DNA from: CAYTZH01 sp964442285
GTDB taxonomy: Bacteria; Myxococcota_A; UBA9160; JAFDET01
DNA length: 64,000 bases
Assembly: GCA_964442285.1 (NCBI GenBank)
Contig: CAYTZH010000015.1
Location: forward strand, 1-64,000
Direction: 5' to 3'
In this document: positions 42,604 to 51,156 of the stretch, in pieces
How positions within the stretch are numbered: the stretch's first letter is position 1
Layout of the letters: every line of letters starts with the position of its first letter
The notes under the pieces: generated by a model
The model's database searches: none
The model's input: the letters and a program-made list of their open reading frames with translations, nothing else
What the model was told of the DNA's origin: nothing
Translations under genes and position numbers: made by a program

Positions 42604-43692
42604 ATGGCTACCACCCCCGATGACGTCCTCGCGGCGCTCCGTCCCATCATCGATCCCGACTTCGGTCGCAGCATCGTCGACCTCGGCTTCGTCAAGAACC
42701 TCGCAATCGAGGGCAGCCACGTCGCCTTCACCATCGAGCTCACGACGCCCGCCTGTCCGGTCAAGGAGCAGTTCGAGGCGGCGGCCCGAGAGCGCGTGTC
42801 GGCGCTCCCCGGGGTGGAGTCGGTGGCGGTGGAGATGACCGCCAACACCCGGGGCCGGCCGGCCTCCGCCCAGGCCGAGGTCCTGCCCGGCGTGCGCAAC
42901 ACCATCGCGGTGGCCTCGGGCAAGGGAGGCGTGGGCAAGAGCACCACGGCCATCAACCTGGCGCTGGCGCTGCGGCGCAGCGGGGCGGCGGTAGGCCTGA
43001 TGGACTGCGACGTCTACGGACCGTCGCTCCCGCTCCTCACCGGCGTGAGCGGTCGTCCCCGCGCCGAGGGCAAGCGGATCATTCCCCACGAGGGGCTCGG
43101 GCTCCGGCTCATGAGCATGGGCTTCTTCACCAACGACAGCTCGCCGGTCATCTGGCGGGGGCCGATGGTGCACGGCCTGATCCGGCAGTTCCTGGCCGAC
43201 GTCGCCTGGGGCGAGCTCGACTACCTGGTCCTGGACCTTCCTCCCGGGACCGGCGACGCGGCGCTCACCCTCACCCAGCAGGCGCCCCTGGCCGGGGCGG
43301 TAATCGTCACCACCGCCAACGACCTCTCGCTGATCGACGCCCGCAAGGCCCTGGCGATGTTCCAGAAGGTAGAGGTGCCGGTGCTGGGCGTGATCGAGAA
43401 CATGTCGTACTTCACGCCGCCCGATCTTCCCGACCGGAAGTACTACCTCTTCGGCCAGGGGGGCGGACAACGGGTGGCGGAGGAGCTCGGCGTCGACTTC
43501 CTGGGCGAGGTGCCGATCGATCCGCGGGTGGTCGAGGGCGGCGACAAGGGCCGGCCGATCCTGGTCGAGGCGCCCGATTCTCCCGCGGCCCGGGCCTTCG
43601 TGGAGCTGGCCGGTCAGGTGGCCCGCAAGCTCGCCCTGCTGGCCGAACGCACGCCCCAGGTCGCCGACGCCAACATCACCTGGGTGTCCTGA
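42604..43692 (+). CDS. mrp: Mrp/ApbC iron-sulfur cluster carrier ATPase
   Basis: The 362-residue protein has an N-terminal MIP18/DUF59 domain (about 1-85, TTPACPVKEQ) and a P-loop ATPase with the deviant Walker A SGKGGVGKST at about 105-114. It carries and transfers Fe-S clusters to target proteins. The C-terminal CxxC found in many Mrp/NBP35 proteins is absent; the region reads NMSYFTPPDLPDRKYYLFG, a known alternative form. The ATG is preceded by ggaggt. Confidence 0.93.
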   Translation: MATTPDDVLAALRPIIDPDFGRSIVDLGFVKNLAIEGSHVAFTIELTTPACPVKEQFEAAARERVSALPGVESVAVEMTANTRGRPASAQAEVLPGVRNTIAVASGKGGVGKSTTAINLALALRRSGAAVGLMDCDVYGPSLPLLTGVSGRPRAEGKRIIPHEGLGLRLMSMGFFTNDSSPVIWRGPMVHGLIRQFLADVAWGELDYLVLDLPPGTGDAALTLTQQAPLAGAVIVTTANDLSLIDARKALAMFQKVEVPVLGVIENMSYFTPPDLPDRKYYLFGQGGGQRVAEELGVDFLGEVPIDPRVVEGGDKGRPILVEAPDSPAARAFVELAGQVARKLALLAERTPQVADANITWVS

Positions 43693-43720
43693 CCGCAGCT
43701 CGCGGTGGCGGGAGCGCCGC

Positions 43721-44461
43721 TCAGCGCGGACGCAGGCCGTGGAGCAGCGTGCCGTAGAGCACCGGCGCCGGCCCCACCAGATCCTTCCCCGAGCGCTCCA
43801 GGTACTCCTCGTAGGTCATCCGGTCGAGGTCCGCGTTGGCGTCGGGCTCGAAGAACGAGTCGGGGACGCGGAGGTCGCGGGTCCAGCCGAGATACTCCGT
43901 GCGTCGGGTCTCCGCACGGGTGCGGTCGAAGATCTCCACCCGGAAGGGCAGCTGCGGGCCTTCTCGCGGCACCCAGACCTCGCGGCGCGCCGTCCCGTCG
44001 GTGAGGCGGTAGACGTCCACCTGGTTGGTCCCGAAGCGCTCGGTACGCACCCGCTCCGCCCCGCCGGCGATCATGACCTCGAACTCGCGCGCGAAGGGAC
44101 GGCCGCCCTCGCGGTCGTCCTCGAGAGCGCGGTTGCTGCGCTGGATCGCGATGCCCCGGCCCGCGAGCTCGTCCACCACGTAGTACTGGTCCTTGTGCAC
44201 GATCGTCGTCACGGGCCGTCCCGCCACCACCGTGAGGCTGCGCAGGCTGCGCCCCTTGGACCAGAAGTAGGTGACCGTCGGCGGTGTCGATTCGCTGGAG
44301 GTCATGGCCTGGACGTGCCAGATCGGCGGCGGGGCCGGCGTGCCGGCCCCGCCGGGAGCCGCCGCGGCAGGCTCCTCCTGGGCGCCGGCCGGCGCCGCGA
44401 GGCCCAGCAGCAGGCCCGCCAGCAGCGCGGCCACGCTCCACGGCCGTCCGCTCCGCCTCAT
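43721..44461 (-). CDS. Exported LolA-like protein
   Basis: A 246-residue protein with a signal peptide (about 1-27, ending PAGAQ). The soluble beta-rich domain resembles outer-membrane lipoprotein carrier/sorting folds: an antiparallel sheet with FEVMIAGGAERV and LPFRVEIFDRT. The family call is from general pattern only. A strong aggaggt precedes the ATG. Its start overlaps the phosphodiesterase stop by 4 bases (44458-44461), so the two form a coupled pair. Confidence 0.7.
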   Translation of the reverse strand: MRRSGRPWSVAALLAGLLLGLAAPAGAQEEPAAAAPGGAGTPAPPPIWHVQAMTSSESTPPTVTYFWSKGRSLRSLTVVAGRPVTTIVHKDQYYVVDELAGRGIAIQRSNRALEDDREGGRPFAREFEVMIAGGAERVRTERFGTNQVDVYRLTDGTARREVWVPREGPQLPFRVEIFDRTRAETRRTEYLGWTRDLRVPDSFFEPDANADLDRMTYEEYLERSGKDLVGPAPVLYGTLLHGLRPR

Positions 44462-45870
44462 CGTACCTCCTGGGCCGCGTCCGCTCCGGCCGCGGCGTCC
44501 GCGCGGGTCGGGAGCCGCGGCCTCCCCTCCATCCACGCGGGGACTTCGACACCCAAAAGCGTCAGCACCGTGGGCGCCACGTCCACCGCCTCCACCCGCG
44601 GGATGCGGGTGCCGGCGGGGACGCCGCGACCCCAGGCCAGGAAGATCCCGGCCATCGCGTCGAGCTCCGGATCGTAGCCATGGGCGCCGCCGCTGCGCAG
44701 CCCGAATCCCCGCAGCAGGCGTTGCACGAAGCCCAGGGTGCCGCCCCGGGCGATGGCCACCGGCGGGGCCGCCCGGACCACCACGTCGCCGAAGCGCGGA
44801 TTGCCCGTGCGCCATGCCGCGGGCGCCTCGGCGCGCGCCCAGGCCTCGAGGCCCAGGTCGCGGGCGACCGCGACGGCCGCGTCGGCGTCGGCCCGGGCAT
44901 CGAGCCAGACGGAGGCCATGCCGCCGCCGCCGAGCACCCGGCCGTCCACGCCGGCGTCCTCCAGGGCCGCCGCCAGATCGACGCTCTCGTGCACCGTGGC
45001 CATGCCGTGGTCCGAGACGAGGATCAGGGTGGTGCTCTCCATCTGCTCCCGGGCCTCCAGGCCCGCCACCAGGCGGGCGAGCGCCGCCTCCTGGCTCGCG
45101 AGGCTCGCGCGGGTCTCGGCGGCATCGGGACCGTACCGGTGGCCGGCCCGGTCCGCTCCGTGGAACCAGCTGGTGACGAGACGCGGTCGCTTCCCCGGAT
45201 CTTCGAGGTCGAGCCAGGCCAGGATCTGGTCGACCTTCTCGCGCTCGGGGGTGCCCGCGTCGAAGGGCTCCCAGTGGCGCGGCCCCAGACCGCTGGTCCA
45301 GGGCCCCTCGGAGGCGACCCAGTGGAAGGAGGCCGAGACGACCCCCGCCCGGGCGGCCAGGGACCAGATCGGCTCCACCTGCGTCCAGCTCGGGTCGTTC
45401 TCGTAGCGATGGAGGCCCCGCTCCGGGTCGATGAACACGTTGTTCACGATCCCGTGGCGCTCGGGCGCGACGCCGGTCGCGAGGGTCACGTGGTTGGGGA
45501 AGGTGTTGCTGGGCCAGACGGGCACCAGGGCGTCGGCCCGCGCGCCCCGGCGTCCCAGCGCCGCGGCGGTCGGGAGCGCGCGGTCCACTTGTTCGGGCGT
45601 GGTGCCGTCGAGGGAGATCAGGATCACGCTCGGAGGCGCCGCGTGGGCGAGCCCGGCCGCCAGGAGGCCGAGCGCGGCCAGCAGGAGGGAGCGGATGCGG
45701 CGCACGAGGCAACCCGGGANNNNNNNNNNNNNNNNNNNNNNNNNNNNNNNNNNNNNNNNNNNNNNNNNNNNNNNNNNNNNNNNNNNNNNNNNNNNNNNNN
45801 NNNNNNNNNNNNNNNNNNNGGAGCGGATGCGGCGCACGAGGCAACCCGGGACGGAGCGGATGCGGCGCAC
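44458..45870 (-). CDS. Type I phosphodiesterase/nucleotide pyrophosphatase, interrupted by a scaffold gap
   Basis: This exported alkaline-phosphatase-superfamily hydrolase has ISLDGTTPEQ (first metal site), the nucleophile Thr in NTFPNHVTLATG and the late metal site LILVSDHGMATVHE. It should cleave phosphodiesters in the periplasm. The signal peptide follows a segment encoded across the 100-N gap. A gap-free reading starts at GTG 45705 (415 residues). GTG 45870 is also in frame and has TAAGAT 8 bases upstream. Removing the Ns plus one 32-base flanking copy (132 bases) keeps the frame, so the gap is probably an assembly artefact. Confidence 0.8.
   Translation of the reverse strand: MRRIRSVPGCLVRRIRSXXXXXXXXXXXXXXXXXXXXXXXXXXXXXXXXXXPGCLVRRIRSLLLAALGLLAAGLAHAAPPSVILISLDGTTPEQVDRALPTAAALGRRGARADALVPVWPSNTFPNHVTLATGVAPERHGIVNNVFIDPERGLHRYENDPSWTQVEPIWSLAARAGVVSASFHWVASEGPWTSGLGPRHWEPFDAGTPEREKVDQILAWLDLEDPGKRPRLVTSWFHGADRAGHRYGPDAAETRASLASQEAALARLVAGLEAREQMESTTLILVSDHGMATVHESVDLAAALEDAGVDGRVLGGGGMASVWLDARADADAAVAVARDLGLEAWARAEAPAAWRTGNPRFGDVVVRAAPPVAIARGGTLGFVQRLLRGFGLRSGGAHGYDPELDAMAGIFLAWGRGVPAGTRIPRVEAVDVAPTVLTLLGVEVPAWMEGRPRLPTRADAAAGADAAQEVR
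45688..45870. repeat. 33-base tandem repeat flanking the scaffold gap
   Basis: The same 32 bases occur at 45688-45719 and 45820-45851, directly on either side of the Ns. An 18-base partial copy follows at 45853-45870. The period is 33 bases, or 11 codons (minus-strand VRRIRSVPGCL), so copy-number change would keep the phosphodiesterase in frame. Confidence 0.85.
45720..45819. other. Scaffold gap (100 Ns)
   Basis: Exactly 100 Ns, the usual placeholder for a gap of unknown size. Both flanks end in the same 32 bases, so the contigs may simply overlap, or a short tandem array may be collapsed here. Confidence 0.98.
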
Positions 45871-45878
45871 GGTTGCGG

Positions 45879-45888
45879 ATCTTACCAT
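45879..45888. promoter_or_regulatory. Overlapping divergent -10 elements
   Basis: TACCAT on the plus strand (45883-45888) lies 8 bases before the thiD ATG. TAAGAT on the minus strand (45879-45884) lies 8 bases before the GTG at 45870. Neither gene has a usable Shine-Dalgarno, so both may be leaderless. Confidence 0.35.
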
Positions 45889-45896
45889 CCCTCCCC

Positions 45897-46685
45897 ATGC
45901 GGATCGCGCTCGCCATCTCCGGGTCGGATCCCAGTGGCGGAGGCGGTCTCCAGGCCGATCTGCAGGTGTTCCAGCACTTCGGCGTGCGAGGGGCCGGCGC
46001 GGTCACGGCCCTGACGGTCCAGGACACCGCCCGCGTACACCAGGTGCTTCCCGTGTTTCCCCAGATCCTGCTCGATCAGATCCGGGTCGTGCTCCGCGAC
46101 GTCACCCCCGACGCGGTGAAGGTGGGCATGCTCGCGACCGACGACGGGGTGCGCATGGCGGCGCTGGGCCTCGAGGCCCTGGCGGTGGCCGTGCCCATCG
46201 TGGTGGATCCGGTGCTCGCCGCCAGCGACGGCAAGCCCCTGCTCGAGCGGCGCGCCCTGGGCAGCCTGCAGTCGTTCCTGGCCCGGGCCGCGTTGGTCAC
46301 CCCGAACCTTCGCGAGGCCGAGATCCTCACGGGCTGCGAGACCGGCTCGCGGGCCGGCGCGGAGGCGGCGGCCCGGGTGCTGCTCGAGGAGCTCGGCGCC
46401 GGAGCCGCCCTGGTGAAGGGAGGCCACCGCGACGACGACAGCGACGATCTGCTCGCGACGCGCGACGGGGGAGGTGCGACGCGGCTCGCCTGGCTCGCGG
46501 GCGCGCGCCTCCCCGGTGCGCCCGCGCGCGGGACCGGCTGCGCGCTCTCCTCGGCGATCGCCGCGCGCCTGGCCCTGGGCGACGAGCTCGAGGCCGCCGT
46601 GGCCGCGGCGCGGGCCTTCGTCCGCGGCGCCCTCGGGCGGGCCGAGGCGGTGGGCGGCGGCGCGCGGCTGCTGGGGTTCGCGTGA
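45897..46685 (+). CDS. thiD: Hydroxymethylpyrimidine/phosphomethylpyrimidine kinase
   Basis: The 262-residue ribokinase-fold enzyme phosphorylates HMP and HMP-phosphate in thiamine synthesis. Signatures are ISGSDPSGGGGLQADL near the start, KVGMLAT, DPVLAASDGKPLL, VTPNLREAEILTG and the anion-hole block GTGCALSSAIA. The chosen ATG (45897) lies 8 bases from TACCAT and has no Shine-Dalgarno. I saw no TPP riboswitch upstream. Its stop overlaps the MutS-like gene start by 4 bases. Confidence 0.95.
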   Translation: MRIALAISGSDPSGGGGLQADLQVFQHFGVRGAGAVTALTVQDTARVHQVLPVFPQILLDQIRVVLRDVTPDAVKVGMLATDDGVRMAALGLEALAVAVPIVVDPVLAASDGKPLLERRALGSLQSFLARAALVTPNLREAEILTGCETGSRAGAEAAARVLLEELGAGAALVKGGHRDDDSDDLLATRDGGGATRLAWLAGARLPGAPARGTGCALSSAIAARLALGDELEAAVAAARAFVRGALGRAEAVGGGARLLGFA

Positions 46686-48532
46686 GCGAAGCCGTCGCAG
46701 AGGCCGGGCCGGGCGCGGCCGAGGCCGCCGCGCCCGCGGACGCGTATGCCCGTCGCCTGGCGACGCGACGGGCCGAGCTCGCGCGGGAGGTCGGCATCGA
46801 GCGTCGGCTCTCCAGCGCCCGGCTCGGCATCTTCGGGCTGGGCCTGGTGTTGGGCTGGCTGGCCTTCGGGCTCGACCTCATTCACGGGGGCTGGCTGCTG
46901 CTGCCCCTCGCGGTCTTCGCGGCCCTGGCGGTCTGGCACGAGCGCGTCATCCGCCGCCGCGACCGCGCCCGCCGGGCCGCCTCCTACTACGCCCGGCGGC
47001 TCTCCTACCTGCGGCCCGAGGCCGTGCCCGAGGACGTCGAGCCGGGCGAGGTGGACACCGGGGCGGACGTGCTGGCCACGCATCCCCACCACCCCTACGC
47101 CGCCGATCTCGACCTCTTCGGCCCCGACTCCCTCTACGAGCGGGTCTGCACCGCGCGCACCCGCGCCGGCGCCGCCCGCCTGGCCGACTGGCTCCTGGCG
47201 CCGGCGCCGCCCGACGAGATCCGCGCGCGCCAGACGGCGATCGCGGAGCTCCGCGATCGCCTCGACCTCCGCGAGGATCTCGTGCTGGCGGGCGAGGCGC
47301 TGCGCGCTCGGCTGCACCCGGAGCTCCTGGCGGACTGGGGCCGCGAGGCGCCGCTGCACGGCGTGGCTACCTGGCGCTGGATCGCCGGCGTCCTGGCCGT
47401 CCTGGCCCTGGCTGCCCTCGGCGCCTGGATCTTCACGCCGGCGGGTCCCCTCCCGCTGGTCGCCGTCGGCGCCGTGGAGCTGATGGTGGGGCTGCGCTTC
47501 CGGGGCCGGCTCGCCCGGGTCCTGCGTCAGGTGGACCAGCCCGCCCGCGAGCTCGCGCTGCTCGCGAGCCTCCTGGAGCGGATCGAGGCGGAGCGGTTCG
47601 CGGCACCGCGGCTCGTCGCCCTCCGCGAGGCCCTGGAGACCGAGGGGGCGCCGGCCTCCCGGGAGGTCGCGCGGCTGCGCCGTCTGGTCGAGCTCGCCGA
47701 CGCGCGACGCAACCAGCTCTTCGCGCCCCTGGCCGCGCTGCTCCTCTGGGGCACCCAGTTCGGACTCGCCATCGAGGCCTGGCGCCAGCGCGCCGGCGGT
47801 CGGGTCGCCGTCTGGCTCGAGGCCGTCGGCGAGCTGGAAGCCCTGCTCGCCCTGGCGGGCCACGCCTTCGAGGAGCCCGACCACGTGATGCCCGAGCTCG
47901 TCGCGGGCGAGCCCCGCTTCGAGGCCGAGGGGCTCGGACATCCGCTGCTCGCGGCCGACCGCTGCGTCCGCAACGACCTGCGGCTGGGGGACGCGCTGCG
48001 GGTTCTGGTGGTGAGTGGCTCGAACATGTCCGGCAAGAGCACCCTGCTGCGGACCGTGGGGATCAACGCAGTGCTGGCCCAGGCGGGCGCGCCGGTGCGG
48101 GCCCGCCGCTGTCGGCTCACGCCCCTCGCCGTCGGCGCCTCGATCCGCGTCAACGACTCGCTGCAGGAGGGCGCCTCGCGCTTCTACGCTGAGATCCTGC
48201 GCCTGCGCCAGATCGTCGAGCTCGCGGACGAGGCCACCCACCCCCTGTTCCTGCTGGACGAGATCCTCGGCGGCACCAACAGCCACGACCGCCGGGTCGG
48301 CGCGGCCGCGGTGGTCCGCGGCCTGGTGGACAAGGGGGCGGTCGGCCTGGTCACCACCCACGACCTGGCCCTCGCGCGCATCGCCGACGAGATGGGCGAG
48401 CGCGCCGCCAACGTCCACTTCGAGGACCACCTGGAGGACGGCCGCATCGCCTTCGACTTCCGCCTGCGCGAGGGCGTGGTGACGCGCAGCAACGCGCTGG
48501 CCCTGATGCGCGAGGTCGGTCTGGAGGTCTGA
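46682..48532 (+). CDS. Membrane-anchored MutS-like ATPase
   Basis: A 616-residue protein with two N-terminal transmembrane segments (about 45-85), another hydrophobic pair near 230-265, a helical lever-like region, and a MutS domain V ATPase at the C-terminus. The ATPase has Walker A SGSNMSGKST, Walker B PLFLLDEILGGTN and the TTHD motif. Mismatch-recognition domains I and the usual clamp are missing, so ordinary mismatch repair is unlikely. The combination is known in deltaproteobacteria and Bacteroidota without a settled function. It starts at GTG overlapping thiD by 4 bases. Confidence 0.88.
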   Translation: MSEAVAEAGPGAAEAAAPADAYARRLATRRAELAREVGIERRLSSARLGIFGLGLVLGWLAFGLDLIHGGWLLLPLAVFAALAVWHERVIRRRDRARRAASYYARRLSYLRPEAVPEDVEPGEVDTGADVLATHPHHPYAADLDLFGPDSLYERVCTARTRAGAARLADWLLAPAPPDEIRARQTAIAELRDRLDLREDLVLAGEALRARLHPELLADWGREAPLHGVATWRWIAGVLAVLALAALGAWIFTPAGPLPLVAVGAVELMVGLRFRGRLARVLRQVDQPARELALLASLLERIEAERFAAPRLVALREALETEGAPASREVARLRRLVELADARRNQLFAPLAALLLWGTQFGLAIEAWRQRAGGRVAVWLEAVGELEALLALAGHAFEEPDHVMPELVAGEPRFEAEGLGHPLLAADRCVRNDLRLGDALRVLVVSGSNMSGKSTLLRTVGINAVLAQAGAPVRARRCRLTPLAVGASIRVNDSLQEGASRFYAEILRLRQIVELADEATHPLFLLDEILGGTNSHDRRVGAAAVVRGLVDKGAVGLVTTHDLALARIADEMGERAANVHFEDHLEDGRIAFDFRLREGVVTRSNALALMREVGLEV

Positions 48533-48538
48533 TCCGAT

Positions 48539-48555
48539 CGGCGGTCGCGCCGCCG
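48539..48555. terminator. Hairpin between convergent genes
   Basis: A 6-base inverted repeat (cggcgg / ccgccg) with a 5-base loop sits in the 25-base gap between the MutS-like and mpl stops. There is no T tract. Confidence 0.3.
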
Positions 48556-48557
48556 GC

Positions 48558-49985
48558 TCACGCGGCCAGGGCGTGGAGGAGGCGGTCCCAGATGCCGCCG
48601 AAGGCGCCGTTGCTCATGACGAGCACGACGTCGCCGGCGCGGGCCTCGGCGACCAGGCGCCGCACGATCTCGTCGACGCCGGGCAGCGCCTCGGCGGGCA
48701 CCCCCCGCTCCCGGACGTCGGCAGCCAGGCGCGCGGCCGAGAGGCGCTCGGGCTCCTCGCCGGTGACGCTGTAGATCGGCCCCGGGGGCACCTCGGCCAC
48801 CAGCACCCGGTCCGCGCCCGCGAGGGCGTCGGCGAAGTCCACCTGGAAGACCGCGCGGCGGCTGGTGTTGCTGCGCGGCTCGAGGACCGCCCAGACCCGG
48901 CGCTCCGGGAAGCGGCTCCGCGCGGCGGCCAGGGTCTCGCGCACGGCGGTGGGGTGGTGGGCGAAGTCGTCGAGCACGGTCACGCCGCGGGCCTCGCCCC
49001 GGACCTGCATGCGGCGGCGCACGCCGCGGAAGGCCCGCAGCGCCGCGGCGGCCTCCTCCACCGGCACCCCGAGCGCCGCGGCGGCCGCCACCGCCGCCAG
49101 GGCGTTCGCGACGCTGTGCCGGCCCCACTGGGGCAGGAGGGCGCGCGCGACCTCGCGCCCCGCGCGCAGCACCGCGAAGCGCGTGCCCTCGGGTCCGGCC
49201 TCGAGGTCCGCCGCCGCCCACGCAAAGGCCTCGGGCCGCGTGGGCTCCACCGCGTAGCCCTCGACGGGACAGCTCGCCGCGCCGGCGACCTCGGCCACGT
49301 TCGGATCGTCGGTCGCGGCCACCACCTGGCCGCGGGCGGGCATCCCGGCGAGCAGCCGCCGGAAGGCCTCCTTCACGTGCGCGAGGTCGCGGTAGATGTC
49401 GGCGTGGTCGAACTCCACCGAGGTCAGCACCAGGGTCTGCGCGCCGTAGTGGAGGAACTTCGGGGTCTTGTCGAAGAAGGCGGTGTCGTACTCGTCGCCC
49501 TCCACCACGAAGTGGGCACCCGCGCCTTCCCGGAAGCTCCCGCCCAGGTTCTCGGCGATGCCGCCCACGAGCACCGAGGGGTCCCGCCCCGTCTCGAGGA
49601 GCACGGCGGCCAGCAGGCTGGTGGTCGTGGTCTTGCCGTGGGTGCCGGTCACGACGACCGAGTGCTTGCCGGCCATGGCCAGCTGATAGAGGGCGTCGGA
49701 GAAGGAGAGGTAGGGCAGGCCGGCGTCGATGGCGGCGCGGGCCTCCGGGTTGTCCCGGCGCACCACGTTGCCGATCACGACCAGGTCCGGGCGCGCCTCG
49801 GCGACGTGCTCCGCGCGGAAGCCCTCCCGCACGTCGATGCCCCAGCCCTCGAGGGCCGTGCTCATGGGCGGGTAGAGCTTCTCGTCCGAGCCGGTGACCG
49901 CCACGCCGCGCGCCTTCAACAGACCCGCGAGGGAGCCCATGCCGGTGCCGCCGATGGCGACGAAGTGGACGCGATGCGGGTTCAT
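48558..49985 (-). CDS. mpl: UDP-N-acetylmuramate:L-alanyl-gamma-D-glutamyl-meso-diaminopimelate ligase
   Basis: A 475-residue Mur-ligase family enzyme that reattaches recycled murein tripeptide to UDP-MurNAc in the cytoplasm. It has the N-terminal motif IGGTGMGSLA, the ATP loop GTHGKTTTT at about 114-122, and DFAHHPTAV in the C-terminal domain. The length fits Mpl. The start region contains a duplicated gcatgaacccgca, so two ATGs in the same context lie 23 bases apart; only the downstream one (49985) opens the full frame. It is followed upstream by other wall-recycling genes. Confidence 0.93.
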   Translation of the reverse strand: MNPHRVHFVAIGGTGMGSLAGLLKARGVAVTGSDEKLYPPMSTALEGWGIDVREGFRAEHVAEARPDLVVIGNVVRRDNPEARAAIDAGLPYLSFSDALYQLAMAGKHSVVVTGTHGKTTTTSLLAAVLLETGRDPSVLVGGIAENLGGSFREGAGAHFVVEGDEYDTAFFDKTPKFLHYGAQTLVLTSVEFDHADIYRDLAHVKEAFRRLLAGMPARGQVVAATDDPNVAEVAGAASCPVEGYAVEPTRPEAFAWAAADLEAGPEGTRFAVLRAGREVARALLPQWGRHSVANALAAVAAAAALGVPVEEAAAALRAFRGVRRRMQVRGEARGVTVLDDFAHHPTAVRETLAAARSRFPERRVWAVLEPRSNTSRRAVFQVDFADALAGADRVLVAEVPPGPIYSVTGEEPERLSAARLAADVRERGVPAEALPGVDEIVRRLVAEARAGDVVLVMSNGAFGGIWDRLLHALAA

Positions 49986-50004
49986 GCTCCGGTCCGGTGC
50001 GGGT

Positions 50005-51156
50005 TCATGCCTCGGCCAGGAAGGCCTCGAGGATCCGGTCGTGCACCTCCGGGCGCAGCTCGAAGCGACTGCGCTTGGCCACCAGGTGCACCCGGTTGGT
50101 GAGCAGGACGACGACGGCCTCCCGCTCCAGATCGATCCAGAGGGAGGTCCCCGTGAAGCCCAGGTGCCCCACCGACTGCGCGGAGAAGTGCTGCCCCGAC
50201 GAGGACTGGCCGGCGGTGGGCGTGTCCCAGCCCAGGGCCCAGTCCGAGCCCTCGGGAAGGTGCTGGCGGGCGGAGAACGCGCGCACGGGCTCCGTCGGCA
50301 GCGGGGAGCTCCGGCCGTGCCAGGCGTCGAGCCAGGCCTGGGCGAAGCGCATGACGTCGTCCACCGGGGCGAACAGGCCGGCGTGCCCCGCCACGCCCCC
50401 CATGGCCGAGGCGTTCGGGTCGTGGACCTCGCCCCAGAGGATGCGGTCCCGCCAGGCGCAGTTCTCCGTCGCGGCGAAGGTGCGCCGTACCGCGTCCGGG
50501 AGCGCCGTGGGCTGACGCAGGAAGCGGGTTCGCGTCATGCCCAGGGGGCCGAAGATGCGCGCGTCGCAGAAGTCGTCGAGGGGCTGGCGGCTCACCGCCT
50601 CGACCAGCGCGCCGAGCACCATGAAGTCGAGATCGCCGTAGACGGCGGCCTCGCCGGGGGCGTGCACCCGCGCCGAGCGGAAGATCCGCTCCAGGATCAG
50701 GTCCCGGGCCTCGACCGTTCCGAGCAGGCGCTCTCCGGTCTTGCGCTCGCGCTCGATCAGCAGCTCGTGGAAGGGCCGCCAGGGCTTCAGGCCCGAGGCG
50801 TGGCACAGCAGGTGCCGGATCGTGACCTCACCCTTGTCGCGCTCGGCGAAGTGCGGGAGGTGCTTGGCGACGGGGTCGTCGAGGTCGACGGCCCCGTCGT
50901 GGACCAGGAGCAGCAGGGCCGTGGTCGTCGCCAGGGGCTTGGTCAGCGAGGCGAGGTCGAAGATCGTCTCGCGGCTCATCGGGATCCGCTCGGGGCGCGC
51001 GACGGCCAGGCCGCGCACCGCGAGGTGCTCCAGGACCTCGCCCTCCCGGGGCATGCGGGCCAGCACCACGGCGCCGGGCACGTCCCCGCGGCCGATGGCG
51101 CGGTCGAGGGCCGTATCCACCCGGCCGAGCTTGCGTTGGATCAGACTCCGCTTCAC
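50005..51156 (-). CDS. Beta-lactamase-fold serine hydrolase
   Basis: The 383-residue class-C-like serine hydrolase has SxxK as S70-L-T-K73, a Tyr motif YGDLDF near residue 173 and a third motif HLGFTGTS. No signal peptide is seen, so it may act in the cytoplasm. Its position between Mpl and LD-carboxypeptidase suggests a role with muropeptides, for example as an esterase or D-aminopeptidase-like enzyme, rather than antibiotic resistance. Its start overlaps the LD-carboxypeptidase stop by 4 bases. Confidence 0.88.
   Translation of the reverse strand: MKRSLIQRKLGRVDTALDRAIGRGDVPGAVVLARMPREGEVLEHLAVRGLAVARPERIPMSRETIFDLASLTKPLATTTALLLLVHDGAVDLDDPVAKHLPHFAERDKGEVTIRHLLCHASGLKPWRPFHELLIERERKTGERLLGTVEARDLILERIFRSARVHAPGEAAVYGDLDFMVLGALVEAVSRQPLDDFCDARIFGPLGMTRTRFLRQPTALPDAVRRTFAATENCAWRDRILWGEVHDPNASAMGGVAGHAGLFAPVDDVMRFAQAWLDAWHGRSSPLPTEPVRAFSARQHLPEGSDWALGWDTPTAGQSSSGQHFSAQSVGHLGFTGTSLWIDLEREAVVVLLTNRVHLVAKRSRFELRPEVHDRILEAFLAEA

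Noticed and set aside
45720..45819. N run considered as a mobile-element insertion site
   Set aside because: Exactly 100 Ns is an assembler placeholder. The identical flanks fit contig overlap or a 33-base tandem repeat better than target-site duplication, and no transposase is visible.
45871..45896. TPP riboswitch upstream of thiD
   Set aside because: The divergent spacer is only about 26 bases and has no room for a riboswitch.
50005..51156. Antibiotic-resistance beta-lactamase
   Set aside because: There is no signal peptide, and the context is peptidoglycan recycling, so a housekeeping serine hydrolase is more likely.
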